A stretch of 64,000 nucleotides of DNA from CAYREX01 sp964423505 (GCA_964423505.1 CAYREX010000005.1:86630-150629), one strand, 5' to 3'. Positions 15,699-24,604 are shown, counted from the stretch's first letter. Notes: generated by a model not told the origin, from the sequence alone. Numbers and translations: made by a program.

Positions 15699-17564
15699 AT
15701 GCTCCATTACCGGGCGACCCTGCTGGGCGCCCTCGTCATTCTCCTGGTGTCATCCGAGGCCGATGCCTCGGCATGGTGGGTCTTCCTCGCGGACCGGGGA
15801 CCGGACCTCGACGCCCGCCTGCGTGCCCGGAGCGCCGAGCTGGCGGCATCCCCGGCAGCCGCCCGCCGCGCCTCGGTGGGTCTGTCGGCCGCCCTGCCCG
15901 GAGACCTCCAGCCCTGGGAGGGCTACGTCGAGGCGGTTCTCGCCCGCGATGACTGCGAGCTCCGAGTGGTCTCGAGGTACCTCAACGCCGTCAGCGTGGA
16001 GTGCCCCGAGGCGGTGGCGCTGGCGCTACCGTCGGAGCTCCCGTTCGTGGACTCCGTCAGGCCGGTGGCGTCTAGCACGTTCGACCCCCGGACCCCTCTG
16101 GGCGGCACCGACGAGCCGACCCCACTCTCCGGCTTCCAGCTCTCCCAGGTCGGCCTGGACGTCATGCACGAGCGGGGCTGGACCGGCGAAGGCGTCACCA
16201 TGGGTCTCCTTGACTCGGGCTTCGAGCTGCCCCACCCGGTTCTGCAGGAGACGGAGGTCCTGGCGCTGTGGGACTTCGTCGACGGCGACCCGGACCCATC
16301 CCGGGAGCCTGGCGACCCTCCGGGCCAGGCCGACCACGGGACCGCCGTGCTCTCGGTCGTAGCCGCCGTCTCCGACCGGCTGACCGGCGGGGCCCCGGAC
16401 TGCTCCTTCCTGCTCGCGAAGACCGAGGACATCTCCGACGAGTACCAGGCCGAGGAGGACTACTGGGTGGCCGGCCTGGAGTGGGCCGAGGAGGGCGGGG
16501 CGGACCTGGTCTCCAGCTCGCTCGGGTACATCGACTGGTACGACTACGAGGACATGGACGGAGCGACGGCCGTGACGACGGTCGCTGCCGACGCCGCCGC
16601 GGCCCGGGGTCTGGGCGTCTTCAACTCCGTGGGCAACAGGGGTCCCTCCCCCGGGACCATGAACGCGCCGGCCGACGGCGACTCCGTCTTCTCGGTCGGT
16701 GCGGTCGACGGCTCGGGCGCGGTCGCCGCCTTCTCCTCCCGCGGCCCCACCTTCGACGGCCGGACGAAGCCGGACGCCTGCGCCCTGGGGGTGGGCTGTA
16801 CGGCCGCCAGGGCCGACGGCAGCGGGTTCTACTCGGCCAACGGCACCTCCTTCGCGGCACCGCTGGCCGCATCCTGCGCGGCCACGGTCGCCCAGGCCCA
16901 TCCGGAGTGGGACATGCAGACCGTCATAGGAGCTCTCAGGGCAACCGCCTCCATCGCCCCGTCACCTGATGACGACATGGGGTGGGGCATACTCGACGCC
17001 CCCTCGGCGGCCAGGTACAGGTCGGTCACCGGCTCCGTGAGGAACAGCATGACCGGCGAGCCGGTGGAGGGCCTGGAGCTGCTGGTGGAGGTTGCCGACA
17101 CCACCGTGTCGACCGTTACCAACGGCAGGGGCTGGTTCGCCGTATGTCCCGACCGGCTGGGCGGCTACAGGGTTGAGTCCGCGGCCGGCGACGGCCTGAT
17201 ACCGGCCTCCGGACAGCTACAGGAGGAGGGGGTGGAGCTCTCCCTCTACCTCGACCCGCCCGCTGCCTCCGAGCCCCCCTCGGTCTTCCCGAATCCCACC
17301 ACCGGCGGGCTCTGGGTCGGCTTCGACGTGGCCTCCGGACCCGTGGACGTCTCGATGAGCGTGTTTGACCTCACCGGCCAGCCTGTATATTCAGTGGAGA
17401 GGGAGGGGGTGGAGCCCGGCACTTACAGGGCCCCTCTCCATGGAGAAGCAATGTACTGGGACGGCCGGGACGGAGAGGGCGAGCTGGCCTCGTCGGGCAT
17501 CTATGTCGTCAGACTCCTGATCGGCGCAGAGGCCAGAATCCTGAAGGCCTCCGTTCTTCGTTGA
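15699..17564 (+). CDS. Secreted subtilisin-like protease with C-terminal sorting domain
   Basis: A 621-residue S8-family serine protease. A signal peptide (residues 1-25) and pro-region are followed by the catalytic triad: Asp in GLLDSGFELPHP (about 171), His in DHGTAVLS (about 213) and Ser in NGTSFAAP (about 383). The oxyanion Asn is in NSVGNRGPS. After the protease lies a carboxypeptidase-regulatory-like beta domain (about 440-520). The last 85 residues (VFPNPTTGGLW to GIYVVRLL) form a FlgD-like/type-A sorting domain. It is probably exported and surface-anchored or released. It is flanked by a lipoprotein and a barrel protein in one transcription unit. Confidence 0.9.
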   Translation: MLHYRATLLGALVILLVSSEADASAWWVFLADRGPDLDARLRARSAELAASPAAARRASVGLSAALPGDLQPWEGYVEAVLARDDCELRVVSRYLNAVSVECPEAVALALPSELPFVDSVRPVASSTFDPRTPLGGTDEPTPLSGFQLSQVGLDVMHERGWTGEGVTMGLLDSGFELPHPVLQETEVLALWDFVDGDPDPSREPGDPPGQADHGTAVLSVVAAVSDRLTGGAPDCSFLLAKTEDISDEYQAEEDYWVAGLEWAEEGGADLVSSSLGYIDWYDYEDMDGATAVTTVAADAAAARGLGVFNSVGNRGPSPGTMNAPADGDSVFSVGAVDGSGAVAAFSSRGPTFDGRTKPDACALGVGCTAARADGSGFYSANGTSFAAPLAASCAATVAQAHPEWDMQTVIGALRATASIAPSPDDDMGWGILDAPSAARYRSVTGSVRNSMTGEPVEGLELLVEVADTTVSTVTNGRGWFAVCPDRLGGYRVESAAGDGLIPASGQLQEEGVELSLYLDPPAASEPPSVFPNPTTGGLWVGFDVASGPVDVSMSVFDLTGQPVYSVEREGVEPGTYRAPLHGEAMYWDGRDGEGELASSGIYVVRLLIGAEARILKASVLR

Positions 17565-17599
17565 GCCCGAGGGCTCCCTGTTTCTTTGGGAGGTATCTG

Positions 17600-19303
17600 A
17601 TGAGAATGCTCATTCCAGCGGTCCTCGCGGCCGCAATGGCCGCGACGGCACAGCCGGTGTCGTTCAGGGCCATGTCGACCGGGAACATGCTCCTCGACGA
17701 CATAGATGTCTGGGCGTCGGGGATGCTGTTCACCCAGCCGGTGCCGGACAGGCTCATGGAGGTTGAGGGAGTCAGGGTCTACACCGGCCTCGCCAACCTC
17801 GCCACCGGTGAGGACATGATATTCGGAGAGGCCGACAGCGTCCGTGGCGGCTTCCTCGTCGGCGGCAGCTGGACACCGGTAGGCTCATCGTTCGGCGTAG
17901 GCCTGCTGGGAGGCCTCGACGACGACAGGGACCTCGAGTCACTGAGCATCATGGGGCCCGGCGACAGCCTCCTCGTATCCGGCTCCGGAGAGGTCGAGGG
18001 CGCCTACTCCGAGTTCACCGACACCAACGGCGACGGTGTGCTCGACACCAGGCGGACGGCGCACCTCCGGGAGTCCGGCTGGCGCGACACCACCGAGACG
18101 CAGGTGGGGGCCTTCGGCGCCTACGCCCCGAGCGAGACGATGCGGTTCGGCCTCGGTCTCACGCTCTACAGGCTGAGCACCGAGCACCGCGACTCCGACA
18201 TGAACTTCGGTCAGTCGTTCAGCGACAGCAACCTCACCACCGGTGAGCCGACGCTGCAGGAGGACCTGACTGCCGAGGGCTCGGACAAGGAGGAGCGGAA
18301 CGGGATATCCATCTTCCTCTCAGGCGGTGGCGACGTAAGCGAGACGTTCGAGCTGCGCGGCATGTTCACCTTCTCGCCGGTATCCTCGGAGATGACCCAC
18401 TACCTGAGCGAGTCCGGCACCAGGGACCTGCTCCCGGGCGATGAGGATGCCTTCGACATCTCCTCCTGGAACAGGTCCGTCAGCTACACCGTATCCCCCA
18501 GCGGCAACCGGTTCGGCGGAGGCGCCCATGCGGCTATCGAGCTGGAGGAGGGCTGGGACCTGGAGCTGGGAGCTTCCTTCTACTCCCTCTCGCTCTCCGG
18601 CAGCTCCTCCGACTACACTATGAACATGGACTCCACCTACCTGCTCACCGTCGGCTCCCTGGTGGACAGCACCGTGGTGGACGGCGGCAGCACCGGCAAC
18701 ACCGACCTGGACGTCAGCGAGAGCATGACCGCCGCTCTGGCCAAGCTGGTTGCAAGCCCGATACAGAGATTCAAGGTCAGCATAGGCCTGGGCATGTGGA
18801 TGTCCGACCACACGGGCACGATGGTCTTCTCCAACGACATGACCAGCGTGGTGACCCACTCCGACGGCGACGACGAGATGAACGACCCTGACGACTACGT
18901 CTCAACCACCACCTGGTCCCAGAGCGAGCAGGGCAAGACCACCGAGAGCACCACCAGGGTCGCGCTGCCGGTTGGCGTCGAGTTCGAGATACTGCCCTAC
19001 CTCTTCGGCAGGCTCGGGGCCTCGCCGGCCCTGGTCTGGGAGGAGACGGTGGAGACAATGACGCTCCTCTCGGCGACGCCGATGGTTACCACCACCGTCT
19101 ACGGAGACGGGACCGAGGACCAGTCCGTCCAGGACCCCTGGACCACCTACGACGGCACCAGGACAGCCACGGACGAGAGCTACACCGAGATACCCCTCAG
19201 CTACGGAGTAGGCTTCATACCGAACAAGCATCTGAAGATAGACCTGATGGGTCTCGGCAGCGACTTCAGCGAATGGCGCCTATCCGCCACTCTGGCGTTT
19301 TAG
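17600..19303 (+). CDS. Probable outer-membrane beta-barrel protein
   Basis: A 567-residue protein with signal MRMLIPAVLAAAMAATAQP. The ATG at 17600 is chosen over the longer open frame because it follows GGGAGGT and starts the signal peptide. The sequence alternates long amphipathic strands with Ser/Thr/Asp/Gly-rich loops, for example TDTNGDGVLDTRR, and ends with a strand RLSATLAF, an aromatic C-terminal residue typical of outer-membrane barrels. Related proteins in candidate phyla lack an assigned function. It may be the partner of the protease and of the lipoprotein that starts nine bases downstream. Confidence 0.6.
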   Translation: MRMLIPAVLAAAMAATAQPVSFRAMSTGNMLLDDIDVWASGMLFTQPVPDRLMEVEGVRVYTGLANLATGEDMIFGEADSVRGGFLVGGSWTPVGSSFGVGLLGGLDDDRDLESLSIMGPGDSLLVSGSGEVEGAYSEFTDTNGDGVLDTRRTAHLRESGWRDTTETQVGAFGAYAPSETMRFGLGLTLYRLSTEHRDSDMNFGQSFSDSNLTTGEPTLQEDLTAEGSDKEERNGISIFLSGGGDVSETFELRGMFTFSPVSSEMTHYLSESGTRDLLPGDEDAFDISSWNRSVSYTVSPSGNRFGGGAHAAIELEEGWDLELGASFYSLSLSGSSSDYTMNMDSTYLLTVGSLVDSTVVDGGSTGNTDLDVSESMTAALAKLVASPIQRFKVSIGLGMWMSDHTGTMVFSNDMTSVVTHSDGDDEMNDPDDYVSTTTWSQSEQGKTTESTTRVALPVGVEFEILPYLFGRLGASPALVWEETVETMTLLSATPMVTTTVYGDGTEDQSVQDPWTTYDGTRTATDESYTEIPLSYGVGFIPNKHLKIDLMGLGSDFSEWRLSATLAF

Positions 19304-19312
19304 GAGGATGAT

Positions 19313-20545
19313 ATGATGACGAGGCTGACAGCAGCAGCGGCAGCCCTGCTCCTCCTCGTAGCCGGCTGCGCGGAGGACAATCCCTTCACCGCCGATGCGG
19401 AGCATGGCTGGCAGGGCCGGACCGACCACCCGCACATAGTGGCCGTCGGCACCCAGAGCGGCGGGCTGGGCGTCCAGGAGCTGAGCGACCTGGACCCGGA
19501 GACCGCCGGAGTGCAGGACGCCATCCTTCTCCGCTTCGACCAGGCCATGGACGAGGCTACGGTGACAGCCACCGCCTTCGACCTCATCGAGACCTTCCCT
19601 GAGGGTGGCCCCGTCCAGCTCGATACCGTCTACTACGAGCCGGAGACAATGACGGCAGTCCTCTCGGGCACCTTCACGGAGAAGACGGCGTATCTCCTGA
19701 CGGTCACGGCCGGAGCGGTGCTGGACCTCAACGGCAACCAGCTGGACCCCAACCGCAACGCGGAGTACGACGGAGAGCCGTGGGACAACACGCTCCTCAC
19801 GTTCTGGAACGGCGAGGTGCAGGTGGCCGACATAGTCCCGCCGGGGCTCAACGGCCACTTCCCCGCCGGCGGCGGCGTCACCGCCCCGAGGCCGGACATC
19901 ACCGCCGTCTTCGCGCTCGGACCGATGGACGTCTCCCTGCTGAACCTACAGAACGTCACCCTGACCAGGGTCGTCGACTCCCTGCAGATACAGGTGGAGA
20001 TCATCGAGGCAACCGGCGACCGCGTCGTCGTGAGGCCGGTGGCCGACCTGCAGCCGGGCAGGCGGTACTGCGTCAGGCTCTCCTCCGCGCTGGCCGACTC
20101 CTCCGGCAACTACCTCGACACCAACGGCGACAGGCACATCTGGCCGGACGAGCCCGATTACACGTGGGACCTCCAGATGGCGGACGACAGCACCACGAAC
20201 CTGACGCCGCCCACGGTCGCCAGGATATCCCGTACGGGTGCCCTGGTGGAGATACGGTTCGAGGAGAGCCTGACCGGCGACTACGTTGCCATGGAGGACT
20301 CGACCCTCAACACGCGGAACATCCAGCTGATGGACAGCCTCGGGGCCGTCCCCCTCAGCGTCGAGCCGGGTCCCATGCCCGACATGGCCAGGTGCCTCAT
20401 GCAGAGGGAGATGGTCGGGGACGGCGTGCTGCATGTCTCCGCCAACGTCGCCGACCGTTACGGCAACCTGCTGGACGGCAACAACGACGGCCTCGGCGGC
20501 ACCCCCGGCGAGGACGACTGGTCTGGCGAGATAGCCTCGGAGTAG
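19313..20545 (+). CDS. Lipoprotein with Ig-like (Big_5/SbsA) repeats
   Basis: A 410-residue lipoprotein with lipobox LVAGC (Cys at residue 19). The mature part contains at least two Ig-like Big_5-type repeats, recognisable from the pattern ILLRFDQAMDEATVTATAF and later AYLLTVTAGAVLDLNGNQLD and VRLSSALADSSGNYLDTNGD. Such repeats occur in surface and S-layer-type proteins. AGGAGG lies just before the ATG. It closes the exported-protein cassette; the next gene is a membrane protein seven bases on. Confidence 0.72.
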   Translation: MMTRLTAAAAALLLLVAGCAEDNPFTADAEHGWQGRTDHPHIVAVGTQSGGLGVQELSDLDPETAGVQDAILLRFDQAMDEATVTATAFDLIETFPEGGPVQLDTVYYEPETMTAVLSGTFTEKTAYLLTVTAGAVLDLNGNQLDPNRNAEYDGEPWDNTLLTFWNGEVQVADIVPPGLNGHFPAGGGVTAPRPDITAVFALGPMDVSLLNLQNVTLTRVVDSLQIQVEIIEATGDRVVVRPVADLQPGRRYCVRLSSALADSSGNYLDTNGDRHIWPDEPDYTWDLQMADDSTTNLTPPTVARISRTGALVEIRFEESLTGDYVAMEDSTLNTRNIQLMDSLGAVPLSVEPGPMPDMARCLMQREMVGDGVLHVSANVADRYGNLLDGNNDGLGGTPGEDDWSGEIASE

Positions 20546-20552
20546 CCCGCGC

Positions 20553-21056
20553 TTGCGGCTCCTGCTGCTGCTAGTCGTACTGATCGCCCTCTGGGCGGCG
20601 GGAGTCGTCGACCTCGGTGGTCTCCCCTGGGGGGACCCCGACTTCCAGGCCAGCGCGGCGCTGGTGCTCGTATACCTGGCATGGAGCGTCATCGAGGGGA
20701 GAACCGGGGGAGGGGCCGACTCCTCCCTCCCCTCACTGGTCCTCTACGCGGTTCTTCTGGTCTCAGCCGTCGACGGCATGCTCCTCTTCCTGAGCTCTTT
20801 CAGCGAGCCGCTCGCCGCGAGGTGGGCGGGTGTGGCACTGCTGGCCGCCGGCTCCGTCATGCGGGTCGTGGCCATCAGGTCCCGGGGAAGGACGCTGCTC
20901 CGCTCCGGCAGGGTCATGCAGCTGCTTGGCATACCGGCCGGGCTGGGAAGCATCGCCGGGCTCGCCCTGGCCGCTACCGTCGGCATCCTGGGCAGCATCG
21001 GCGAGGAGCTTCCCCGGCCTCCCGCGGCGCAGGGGGAGGGAGAGACCGCCGGGTGA
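20553..21056 (+). CDS. Small polytopic membrane protein
   Basis: A 167-residue inner-membrane protein with TTG start and about five hydrophobic segments (residues 2-18, 28-45, 60-82, 90-105, 122-145). A basic loop, RVVAIRSRGRTLLRSGRVM, lies between the last segments. The layout recalls small isoprenylcysteine-methyltransferase-like membrane proteins, but the diagnostic C-terminal motif is not evident. The stop overlaps the GTG of dtd, so it is translationally coupled to dtd and maf. Function unknown. Confidence 0.55.
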   Translation: MRLLLLLVVLIALWAAGVVDLGGLPWGDPDFQASAALVLVYLAWSVIEGRTGGGADSSLPSLVLYAVLLVSAVDGMLLFLSSFSEPLAARWAGVALLAAGSVMRVVAIRSRGRTLLRSGRVMQLLGIPAGLGSIAGLALAATVGILGSIGEELPRPPAAQGEGETAG

Positions 21057-21508
21057 AGGCGCTCGTTCAGAGGGTGGACAGCGCTTCCGTATCGGTCGGG
21101 GGAGAGACGGTGGGCGCCATCGGCAGGGGCCTGGCCGTCCTGGTCGGCTTCGGCCGGGAAGACGGGAGCGCCGACCTGGAGTGGATGACCAGGAAGCTGA
21201 CCGGCCTGCGCGTCTTCCCCGCCCCCGACGGGAGCATGGGCCTCTCCGTAGTCGACGCGGGCGGTGGCATCCTCCTGGTCAGTCAGTTCACCCTGCATGC
21301 CGATACCCGCAAGGGAAGGCGTCCGAGCTTCACCGGCGCGGCTCCGCCGGAGAGGGCCGAGCTGCTCTACGGGCTGTTCGTGGAGATGGTGGGTGCGACC
21401 GGGGTGGAGACCGCGTCCGGGGTCTTCGGCGCGATGATGAAGGTCTCGCTGGTGAACGACGGCCCGGTGACGGTCATGGTCGACTCCCCATCGGAGCGGG
21501 GCCGGTGA
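21053..21508 (+). CDS. dtd: D-aminoacyl-tRNA deacylase
   Basis: A 151-residue DTD that hydrolyses D-aminoacyl-tRNA (and Gly-tRNA-Ala) in the cytosol. Both signature blocks are intact: LLVSQFTLHADTRKG (SQxTL motif) and MKVSLVNDGPVTVM (NxGPVT motif). The N-terminus VKALVQRVDSASVSV is typical. The GTG start overlaps the previous TGA. Length equals the usual 145-150 residues. It lies between a membrane protein and maf, with 4-base overlaps at both ends. Confidence 0.95.
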   Translation: MKALVQRVDSASVSVGGETVGAIGRGLAVLVGFGREDGSADLEWMTRKLTGLRVFPAPDGSMGLSVVDAGGGILLVSQFTLHADTRKGRRPSFTGAAPPERAELLYGLFVEMVGATGVETASGVFGAMMKVSLVNDGPVTVMVDSPSERGR

Positions 21509-22122
21509 GCTGGTGGTACCCGCTGGATGCTCCGCTGGTCCTGGCGAGCAGGTCACCACGCAGGGCGAGGATACTGGAGATGGCCGGCATCCCCTTCGTC
21601 CGGCGCCCATCCCGTGTGGACGAGGTCCCGCTGAGCGGCGCCGGAGCAGGCGAGGCCGTCTCCCACTGGGCCCGGGCCAAGGCCGAGGACGTGCTTTCCT
21701 CCGGTGAGGCTTCCGGTCCCGTGCTCGGGGCCGACACGATGGTCCTGGCGGGGAACGGTCTGCTGGGCAAGCCTGGAGGCGCTGAGGAGGCCGCACGCAT
21801 GCTGGAGAGGCTCTCCGGGGACTGGCACACCGTCGTCGGCGGTGTCTGCATCTTGTACCCCGCGGCCGAGATCGACATGGAGCTCGTGGAGAGGACGCGC
21901 GTTCTGTTCAGGGAGCTCTCCCGGGCGGAGATACTCTCCTACGTGGCCAGCGGCGAGCCCATGGACAAGGCGGGTGCCTACGGCATCCAGGGGCTGGGCA
22001 GCCTGCTGGTCCGGAGGATCGAGGGCTGCTATTTCAACGTCATGGGGCTCCCGTTAGCCTCGATGGTGGAGGCCCTCGGCGAGCGCCTCCGGACGGGAGC
22101 GGGCGGAGCGGAGGAGAGATGA
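21505..22122 (+). CDS. maf: Maf-like nucleoside triphosphate pyrophosphatase
   Basis: A 205-residue Maf/HAM1-like protein. Motifs are LASRSPRRARILEMAG at the N-terminus, the catalytic Asp in PVLGADTMV, LGKPGGAEEAARML, WHTVVGG and the C-terminal GEPMDKAGAYGIQGLG. These are the YhdE-type features of enzymes that hydrolyse dTTP/UTP and modified nucleotides. The GTG start overlaps the dtd stop. It probably cleans the nucleotide pool. Confidence 0.94.
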   Translation: MSWWYPLDAPLVLASRSPRRARILEMAGIPFVRRPSRVDEVPLSGAGAGEAVSHWARAKAEDVLSSGEASGPVLGADTMVLAGNGLLGKPGGAEEAARMLERLSGDWHTVVGGVCILYPAAEIDMELVERTRVLFRELSRAEILSYVASGEPMDKAGAYGIQGLGSLLVRRIEGCYFNVMGLPLASMVEALGERLRTGAGGAEER

Positions 22123-22457
22123 GCATGACCGCATGCTGCGGGCTGGACTGCGGGGAGTGCCCCGCGCTGGTCGCCAGGCGCACCGGCGACGACGACCTGA
22201 GGAGGCGGACCGCCGCGGAGTGGTCGGCCCTCTACGGGGCGGAGATAGCCCCGGAGACAGTGGACTGCGACGGCTGCCTCAGGGAAGGCGGCGTCCATTT
22301 CCCCCACTGCGACGTGTGCGGCGTGAGGGGCTGCTGCACCGGGAAGGGCCTCTCCAGCTGCGCCGGCTGCGACTCCTATCCCTGCCCCCTCCTCGAGGAG
22401 ATATTCGGCTTCGCACCGGAGGCAAAGGCAAGGCTGGACTCCCTCAGGGGAGAATGA
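22119..22457 (+). CDS. DUF3795 cysteine-rich protein
   Basis: A 112-residue protein with 13 Cys in patterns such as CCGLDCGECP, CDGCLREGG, CDVCGVRGCC and CAGCDSYPCP. This arrangement is typical of DUF3795 proteins, thought to bind zinc or an iron-sulfur cluster. No signal peptide. It overlaps maf by four bases and the radical-SAM-like gene by four bases, suggesting a linked role, perhaps as an electron or cluster partner. That link is inference. Confidence 0.8.
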   Translation: MSMTACCGLDCGECPALVARRTGDDDLRRRTAAEWSALYGAEIAPETVDCDGCLREGGVHFPHCDVCGVRGCCTGKGLSSCAGCDSYPCPLLEEIFGFAPEAKARLDSLRGE

Positions 22458-23353
22458 GCCGGGAGCTGGCCGCGGCGCTCTCGCTGCTGCGCGGCCGGGG
22501 GCCGCTCCCTCTGGCCCTCCTGCTGGCGAGGATGACGGTCGCCCGCGTCGTCCGCATGCCCAGGGGCCTCTGCGTTGAGCCATCCTCCCTCTGTACGGCC
22601 TCCTGCCCCGGCTGCGTCCCGGGGGAGGAGGCGACCCTGGGCCCGGGGACTCTGATACGATGGCTGGAGGCGGCCGGGCCGCGCCCTGCGACTCTCCATC
22701 TCACCGGCAGGCACTCGGACCCCCTGGCCTCCGATCGTCTGTTCGAGCTCGTGGATGCCGGGAAGAGGATGTGCCCCATGGTCTCCATAAGCACGATAGG
22801 GGTCGGTCTGGAGCGGTTCGGCCGGCTGCCCCGCGCGGACAGGTGGCTGGTCTCGATCCCGGGGGCCACCCGGGAGAGCTACGGGGCGGTACGCGGCGAC
22901 CCGGACGGTCTCGGGAGGGTGCTCTCCGCCATAGACAGGCTCCTCTCGGAAAGCGGTTCGATGGTCGAGGTGGTCCTGACCCTCTGGCGGCCGTCGGCCG
23001 GGGACCGGGAGAGCTTCGCGCGGCTCGCCCGGGAGAGGGGCTGGCGGCATACCCAGGTGGTCCACGGACTCTACGACCCCAGCGGTCTGGGAGCGGGCAG
23101 GGCCACCATGCTGGCGCTGCAGGACCCGTCCTGCCCCTACGTCCTGGAGGGGGGCGAGGTGAGGCTCGCCGACCCCCCGGGGCCTTGTCCTCTCGGCTCC
23201 TGCCTGTTCCTCGGTGCAGACGGTACCCTTCGCCCATGCCCGTTCGCCGGGGAGGACGCCGCTTCCTGGGACGAGCCGGGCAGAGGCGCCTGGAGGGAGG
23301 CCTCCCGGGCCGCCGGAACCAGGCGGTGGGAGGCCTGCCGCTACTGTCCCTGA
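22454..23353 (+). CDS. Radical SAM/SPASM-like protein
   Basis: A 299-residue protein with a CTASCPGC sequence (CxxxCxxC) near residue 47, the usual site for a SAM-binding 4Fe-4S cluster. A Cys-rich C-terminus (GPCPLGSCLFLGADGTLRPC then CRYC) recalls SPASM auxiliary-cluster domains. The middle has barrel-like strands (ATLHLTGRH, RWLVSIPGATRESYG). It starts from the ATG of an ATGA overlap with the DUF3795 gene. The substrate is unknown. It ends ten bases before the convergent Omp28-like gene. Confidence 0.72.
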   Translation: MSRELAAALSLLRGRGPLPLALLLARMTVARVVRMPRGLCVEPSSLCTASCPGCVPGEEATLGPGTLIRWLEAAGPRPATLHLTGRHSDPLASDRLFELVDAGKRMCPMVSISTIGVGLERFGRLPRADRWLVSIPGATRESYGAVRGDPDGLGRVLSAIDRLLSESGSMVEVVLTLWRPSAGDRESFARLARERGWRHTQVVHGLYDPSGLGAGRATMLALQDPSCPYVLEGGEVRLADPPGPCPLGSCLFLGADGTLRPCPFAGEDAASWDEPGRGAWREASRAAGTRRWEACRYCP

Positions 23354-23363
23354 GCCCTCTCCG

Positions 23364-24383
23364 TCACCTCAGGACGACCACGCTCTCGCTGGACCTGAGA
23401 CCGCTGCCGGCATCGACCGTCACGATGTAGACGCCTGCCTCGGAGACGGAGAGCGAGACGGAGCCGCCGGGCAGGACCTCGCCGTTGCCGACGACCCTCC
23501 CGGAGAGGTCGTGGACGGTCACGGCGCCCCGGCCGCTCCAGCCCCCCGCGGCGGAGACGGTGAAGCTGCCGCCGGAAGGGCTCGGTCCTACCGAGACCGA
23601 GAAGGCACTTTCCACTCCCCCGCCCTCAACGCCGGTCTCCAGCTCCATGAACTTGTCCAGCCGGGCGTTCATGACCTCCTTGTAGGAGGAGCTGTACTCC
23701 TGGACGAAGGTGACCAGGTAGAGGTTGTCGTTGACCCATTCGGTTATGTCGTACTCCGCCTCGAAGTAGACGGTGTCCGGGTAGGGCGCCTGGAACTCCA
23801 CCACCGGCCCGGCCGGGCCGAAGATGTTGTCCCTGAACGCCTGGTGGAAGTAGCTCCCGGACCAGTAGCCGGTGCCCGGGACGTCCTCCTCGATGATCGT
23901 GGCGAAGAGGCGCATGTCGGCGCTGGCTCCCAGGTCCTGCTCGGCAACGAGACCGATGCTCACGCTCCCGGTCTCATCGTCTCCGTTCCTGGCCACGAAT
24001 ATCTCGAGGTGGCAGGGCACGGCCTGCCTTGTGCTCAGTGCGTTCTGAAGGGCCGCCGAGCCGCCCTGGGGGGAGACGTTTATCACGCCGTCCATCCTGA
24101 CCGACGGGACCGAGTTGATGCCGTAGAAGCTCTTCCTGGCGTTCTGCTCCGTCGGGTTCGCGAGGTAGATGGGGTCGTTCGCCCCGGGCCAGTTGACGTG
24201 GACCCTGATGCACGCGAGCTCGCCGGAGGCGATGTGCTGGCTCACGAATCCGTTCAGGGTCGGCTCGTAGCTCCAGCAGGGGGAGCATGTGTGGTTGGTG
24301 AAGTCCTCGAGGAGCACTACCCTGTCGGCCGCCATCGAGAGGGAGCAGACCGCTGCAAGTAGAATCGAGAAAGCCGTCCTCAT
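23364..24383 (-). CDS. Omp28-like thioredoxin-fold exported protein with sorting domain
   Basis: A 339-residue protein with signal MRTAFSILLAAVCSLSMAA. The N-terminal domain reads LLEDFTNHTCSPCWSYEPTL, a CxxC in a thioredoxin-like setting as in Omp28-related proteins of Bacteroidetes. A beta-rich middle follows. The last 80 residues (VGPSPSGGSFTV then VTVHDLSGRVV and GVYIVTVDAG) form a type-A/FlgD-like sorting domain like that of the subtilase at 15699. The ATG at 24383 is preferred over 24401 because AAAGG precedes it. It is probably surface-located. The promoter is at 24430-24458. Confidence 0.78.
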   Translation of the reverse strand: MRTAFSILLAAVCSLSMAADRVVLLEDFTNHTCSPCWSYEPTLNGFVSQHIASGELACIRVHVNWPGANDPIYLANPTEQNARKSFYGINSVPSVRMDGVINVSPQGGSAALQNALSTRQAVPCHLEIFVARNGDDETGSVSIGLVAEQDLGASADMRLFATIIEEDVPGTGYWSGSYFHQAFRDNIFGPAGPVVEFQAPYPDTVYFEAEYDITEWVNDNLYLVTFVQEYSSSYKEVMNARLDKFMELETGVEGGGVESAFSVSVGPSPSGGSFTVSAAGGWSGRGAVTVHDLSGRVVGNGEVLPGGSVSLSVSEAGVYIVTVDAGSGLRSSESVVVLR

Positions 24384-24429
24384 GATACCGCTGCCTTTCA
24401 TGCTGTTGCGTAACTGAACTGCCAGAATG

Positions 24430-24458
24430 ATACTACGTGCCCCGGACGACCCGGTCAA
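24430..24458 (-). promoter_or_regulatory. Promoter of the Omp28-like gene
   Basis: Minus strand: TTGACC (24458-24453), 17 bases, TAGTAT (24435-24430). The spacing and -10 are the same as in the serA promoter at 59995. The leader to the ATG at 24383 would be about 40 bases. Confidence 0.65.
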
Positions 24459-24469
24459 CGTGTCTCAAG

Positions 24470-24498
24470 TTGACATGCCTAGGGCCATTACCTATCAA
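24470..24498 (+). promoter_or_regulatory. Promoter of tRNA-Ser(GGA)
   Basis: TTGACA (24470-24475), 17 bases, TATCAA (24493-24498); the tRNA 5' end is at 24512. It is arranged back to back with the minus-strand promoter at 24430-24458, with 11 bases between the two -35 boxes. Confidence 0.62.
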
Positions 24499-24511
24499 TA
24501 CACGGCCGTGC

Positions 24512-24604
24512 GGAGAGATGTCCGAGCTGGTCGAAGGAGCACGGTTGGAAACCGTGTAGGGCGTGTATTCGTCCTCGAGGGTTCGAATCCCTCTCTCTCC
24601 GCCA
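24512..24604 (+). tRNA. tRNA-Ser(GGA)
   Basis: A 93-base class II tRNA with encoded CCA. Acceptor GGAGAGA pairs with TCTCTCC. Anticodon stem CACGG/CCGTG encloses TTGGAAA, giving anticodon GGA. A long variable arm (about 24555-24577) precedes the T arm with TTCGAAT. Confidence 0.95.
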
